DNA from: Thermodesulfovibrionales bacterium
GTDB lineage: Bacteria > Nitrospirota > Thermodesulfovibrionia > Thermodesulfovibrionales > Dissulfurispiraceae
Assembly: GCA_021129835.1 (NCBI GenBank)
Contig: JAJOKM010000128.1
Coordinates: 1-6,388 of the forward strand
Length of the DNA stretch: 6,388 nt
Direction of reading: 5' to 3'
The notes beneath the pieces are model-generated. The model was given only the letters and a program-made list of their open reading frames with translations. It had not been told where the DNA came from and ran no database searches. Of the stretch, positions 4,816 to 6,388 are shown one piece after another. The number at the start of each line of letters is the position of its first letter. Within the stretch, counting starts at the first letter, position 1. A program made the position numbers and the translations under genes.

Positions 4816-5334
4816 TTAACTCCCTTTAGGTGCAGTTACTTCCTCGAACTTGCCCCTTAACTTCAAAACAGTGTCATGGTCTTTCAGGTTGCTAAATCCG
4901 CTCAGTGTTGCCCTGGCAGCATTAAATGGATTGTGGCTCCCGAGGGCCTTGGCAACTATATCATGTATGCCAGCCACCTCAAAAACAATACGAACTGCAC
5001 CGCCTGCAATTAATCCAGTGCCTTTTCGGGCAGGATTCATGATTACTGAGGTTGAGCCGTATCGTCCAGTAATTCCATGCGGTATCGTCCCATCCTTCAA
5101 AGGAAACCTCATTAGACGCCTCCTTGCCTGATCAACCGCCTTTTTTATTGCATTAGGGACTTCGGTTGCCCTCCCCTTGCCAATTCCGACTATACCATCT
5201 TCATTTCCGACAGCAACAAGGGCACTAAAGGAAAATCGCCGGCCCCCTTTTACAACCTTGGCAACCCTGTTTATGAATATAACTTTGTCTTTTAAATTAA
5301 GCCCCTCAGAGTCGATCCTTTCAGTCTTCACCAT
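4816..5334 (-). CDS. rpsE: 30S ribosomal protein S5
   Basis: S5 lies at the mRNA entry side of the 30S subunit, contacts S4 and S8, and influences decoding accuracy and helicase activity. The 172-residue product has the N-terminal dsRBD-like S5 domain (about 16-79: KVIFINRVAKVVKGGRRFSF, GIGKGRATEVP) and the C-terminal domain (about 95-165: GTGLIAGGAVRIVFEVAGI, KALGSHNPFNAARAT). The ATG at 5334 has AGGAG only 2 bases upstream. The next codon, GTG at 5331-5329, would have 5 bases of spacing, so the true start may be one codon later. It follows rplR by 31 bases and precedes rplO by 6. Confidence 0.98.
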   Translation of the reverse strand: MVKTERIDSEGLNLKDKVIFINRVAKVVKGGRRFSFSALVAVGNEDGIVGIGKGRATEVPNAIKKAVDQARRRLMRFPLKDGTIPHGITGRYGSTSVIMNPARKGTGLIAGGAVRIVFEVAGIHDIVAKALGSHNPFNAARATLSGFSNLKDHDTVLKLRGKFEEVTAPKGS

Positions 5335-5365
5335 ATCTCCTGTATATTAAGTTTTATTTAAACCT

Positions 5366-5725
5366 CTAAAATTCCAGCCCACCTTTTCTCGCAGCTTCTG
5401 CAATGGCCTTTATACGGCCATGATATTTATACCCGCCTCTATCAAACACGATGGTCTTTATTCCGGCCTTAACTGCTTTTGATGCCATCAATTGACCGAC
5501 CTTGCTGGCCGCTGTTATGTTGCCTCTATGCATTTTATTTCCTTTAAACTCCTTATCAAGAGTCGATGCAGAAAACAGAGTAATACCCTTTGTATCATCA
5601 ATTATCTGAACATATATATGATTAAGACTCCTGTAAGTACTCATCCTCGGTCTTTCAGCAGTCCCGTAGATTTTTTTTCTTAACCTTATATGTCTTCTTG
5701 TTCTTGCCAGTCTCCTCTTGTCCAC
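5366..5725 (-). CDS. rplR: 50S ribosomal protein L18
   Basis: L18 binds 5S rRNA together with L5 and helps attach it to the 50S subunit. The 119-residue product is typical: a basic N-terminus (KRRLARTRRHIRLRKKI), RPRMSTYRSLNHIYVQIIDD at about 25-44, and the C-terminal block VFDRGGYKYHGRIKAIAEAARKGGLEF. The start is GTG at 5725-5723. It is favoured because an in-frame TGA lies two codons upstream and GGGGTGA gives a usable ribosome binding site 6 bases away. It follows rplF by 23 bases. Confidence 0.98.
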   Translation of the reverse strand: MDKRRLARTRRHIRLRKKIYGTAERPRMSTYRSLNHIYVQIIDDTKGITLFSASTLDKEFKGNKMHRGNITAASKVGQLMASKAVKAGIKTIVFDRGGYKYHGRIKAIAEAARKGGLEF

Positions 5726-5748
5726 ACTTCACCCCGCAAACCTTCTCC

Positions 5749-6291
5749 TTATTTTTTGCCTGTCTTGCCGGCCTTTAATTTAAGCCTCTCTCCAGCATAT
5801 CGAATGCCTTTGCCCTTGTAGGCATCAGGAACTCTAAGTTTTTTGATATTAGCAGCAACCTGTCCTAAAAGCTGTTTATCAATGCCGCTAAGGGTTATTG
5901 TAACCTGTTTATCATCGACTGCCACATTAACGCCCTTTGGAACTTCGTATTCAACAGGATGAGAATGTCCTAGAGCAAATATGAGCTTACTGCCTTTCAC
6001 CTGCGCCTTATAACCGATACCTTTTATTTCTATAATTCTTTTGTATCCTTGAGATATCCCGTTTACCATATTGAATATTAAACTGCGTGTAAGTCCATGA
6101 AGCTCTTTGTCCTTTTTTGCATCGGAGCTTCTTTCGACTAAAATTTTACCGTCAGCGATAACAACCATTACACCCTTAGGGAAGGCATGACTTAGATCTC
6201 CCCTTGGCCCCTTTACTCTAATCATATCGCCGTCAAGTTTAGTATCTACGCCATCTGGTATTTCTATAGGATTTTTACCCACTATGGACAT
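5749..6291 (-). CDS. rplF: 50S ribosomal protein L6
   Basis: L6 binds 23S rRNA near the sarcin-ricin loop and the factor-binding site of the large subunit. The 180-residue product has the family length. Two repeated L6 folds cover about residues 11-82 (VKGPRGDLSHAFP, HGLTRSLIFNMVNGI) and 90-165 (IKGIGYKAQVKGSKL, ALGHSHPVEYEVP), ending with the signature region VPDAYKGKGIRYAGE and a basic tail. The start ATG at 6291-6289 has AGGAG with normal spacing and gives MSIVGKNPIEIP, close to the usual MSRIGK. It is the first gene of the visible operon; rpsH would be expected upstream, beyond the edge. Confidence 0.98.
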   Translation of the reverse strand: MSIVGKNPIEIPDGVDTKLDGDMIRVKGPRGDLSHAFPKGVMVVIADGKILVERSSDAKKDKELHGLTRSLIFNMVNGISQGYKRIIEIKGIGYKAQVKGSKLIFALGHSHPVEYEVPKGVNVAVDDKQVTITLSGIDKQLLGQVAANIKKLRVPDAYKGKGIRYAGERLKLKAGKTGKK

Positions 6292-6341
6292 CTACATTCT
6301 CCTGTTATAAAATCCATTTTCTTCTGTAAGCACTTTTTGTT

Positions 6342-6388
6342 ATTGCTCTTCACTTGTCATTGCGAACGAAGTGAAGCAATCTGGGCGG
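6342..6388. repeat. Interspersed palindromic repeat of CATTGCGA...GAAGCAATCT type upstream of rplF (continues past edge)
   Basis: The plus strand reads TCATTGCGAACGAAGTG, then AAGCAATCTGGGCGG. This is a familiar dispersed intergenic repeat in many bacterial genomes (recognised from memory, not searched). It is foldable: attgc-tc-ttcactt at 6342-6355 pairs with aagtgaagcaat at 6369-6380 over 12 base pairs with a two-base bulge and a 13-base loop, and a smaller attgc/gcaat pair competes. No transposase is visible. Its presence means the rpsH-rplF gap is at least 97 bases, unusually long for this operon. Confidence 0.6.

Noticed and set aside
4481..5131. Plus-strand frames at 4481-4819 and 4850-5131, and an alternative minus frame at 4575-4799
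   Set aside because: They overlap rplO and rpsE, whose protein signatures are complete; none shows its own ribosome binding site or family motif.
5492..5683. Plus-strand open frame opposite rplR
   Set aside because: It is antisense to conserved L18 and has no recognisable product.

Overview
This window is a run of the bacterial spc and alpha ribosomal-protein operons, read entirely on the minus strand. In transcript order, from the right edge leftwards, it encodes L6 (rplF), L18 (rplR), S5 (rpsE), L15 (rplO), the SecY translocase channel (secY), methionine aminopeptidase (map), IF-1 (infA), L36 (rpmJ), S13 (rpsM), S11 (rpsK) and S4 (rpsD). The next expected genes, rpsH upstream and rpoA downstream, are not visible. 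No tRNA, rRNA, CRISPR array, transposase or convincing plus-strand gene was found.

The organism is a bacterium of moderate-to-low GC with strong purine-rich Shine-Dalgarno sites. The protein sequences, the zinc-binding (C+) forms of S4 and L36, and the AT-rich palindromic intergenic repeats fit an uncultured Nitrospirota (Thermodesulfovibrio-like) or deltaproteobacterial-grade lineage. That placement is an impression from protein style, not a computed one. Two genes often present in this order are absent: rpmD (L30) between rpsE and rplO, and adk between secY and map.

Layout by region: 6292-6388 is the gap upstream of rplF and carries a foldable repeat of the widespread CATTGCGA...GAAGCAATCT type. 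4360-6291 is a tightly packed rplF-rplR-rpsE-rplO block joined to secY by a 4-base overlap. 1619-3052 is different: three intergenic gaps (secY/map, infA/rpmJ, rpmJ/rpsM) each hold a near-identical 77-85 bp AT-rich inverted-repeat element in the same orientation, and the map/infA gap holds what may be a short remnant. 1146-1253 is a gap with tandem heptamers. 1-131 follows rpsD and is unassigned.

The genes work together in building ribosomes and starting translation (S4, S5, S11, S13, L6, L15, L18, L36, IF-1), in exporting or inserting nascent proteins (SecY), and in trimming their N-terminal methionine (Map). The points most worth checking are (1) an apparent one-base deletion in an A-run that removes the last six residues of S13, with the canonical tail still present in the next frame; (2) the three-copy intergenic element, one copy of which separates a perfect AGGAGG from the map start codon; and (3) the unexplained 131 bases downstream of rpsD where rpoA would be expected.
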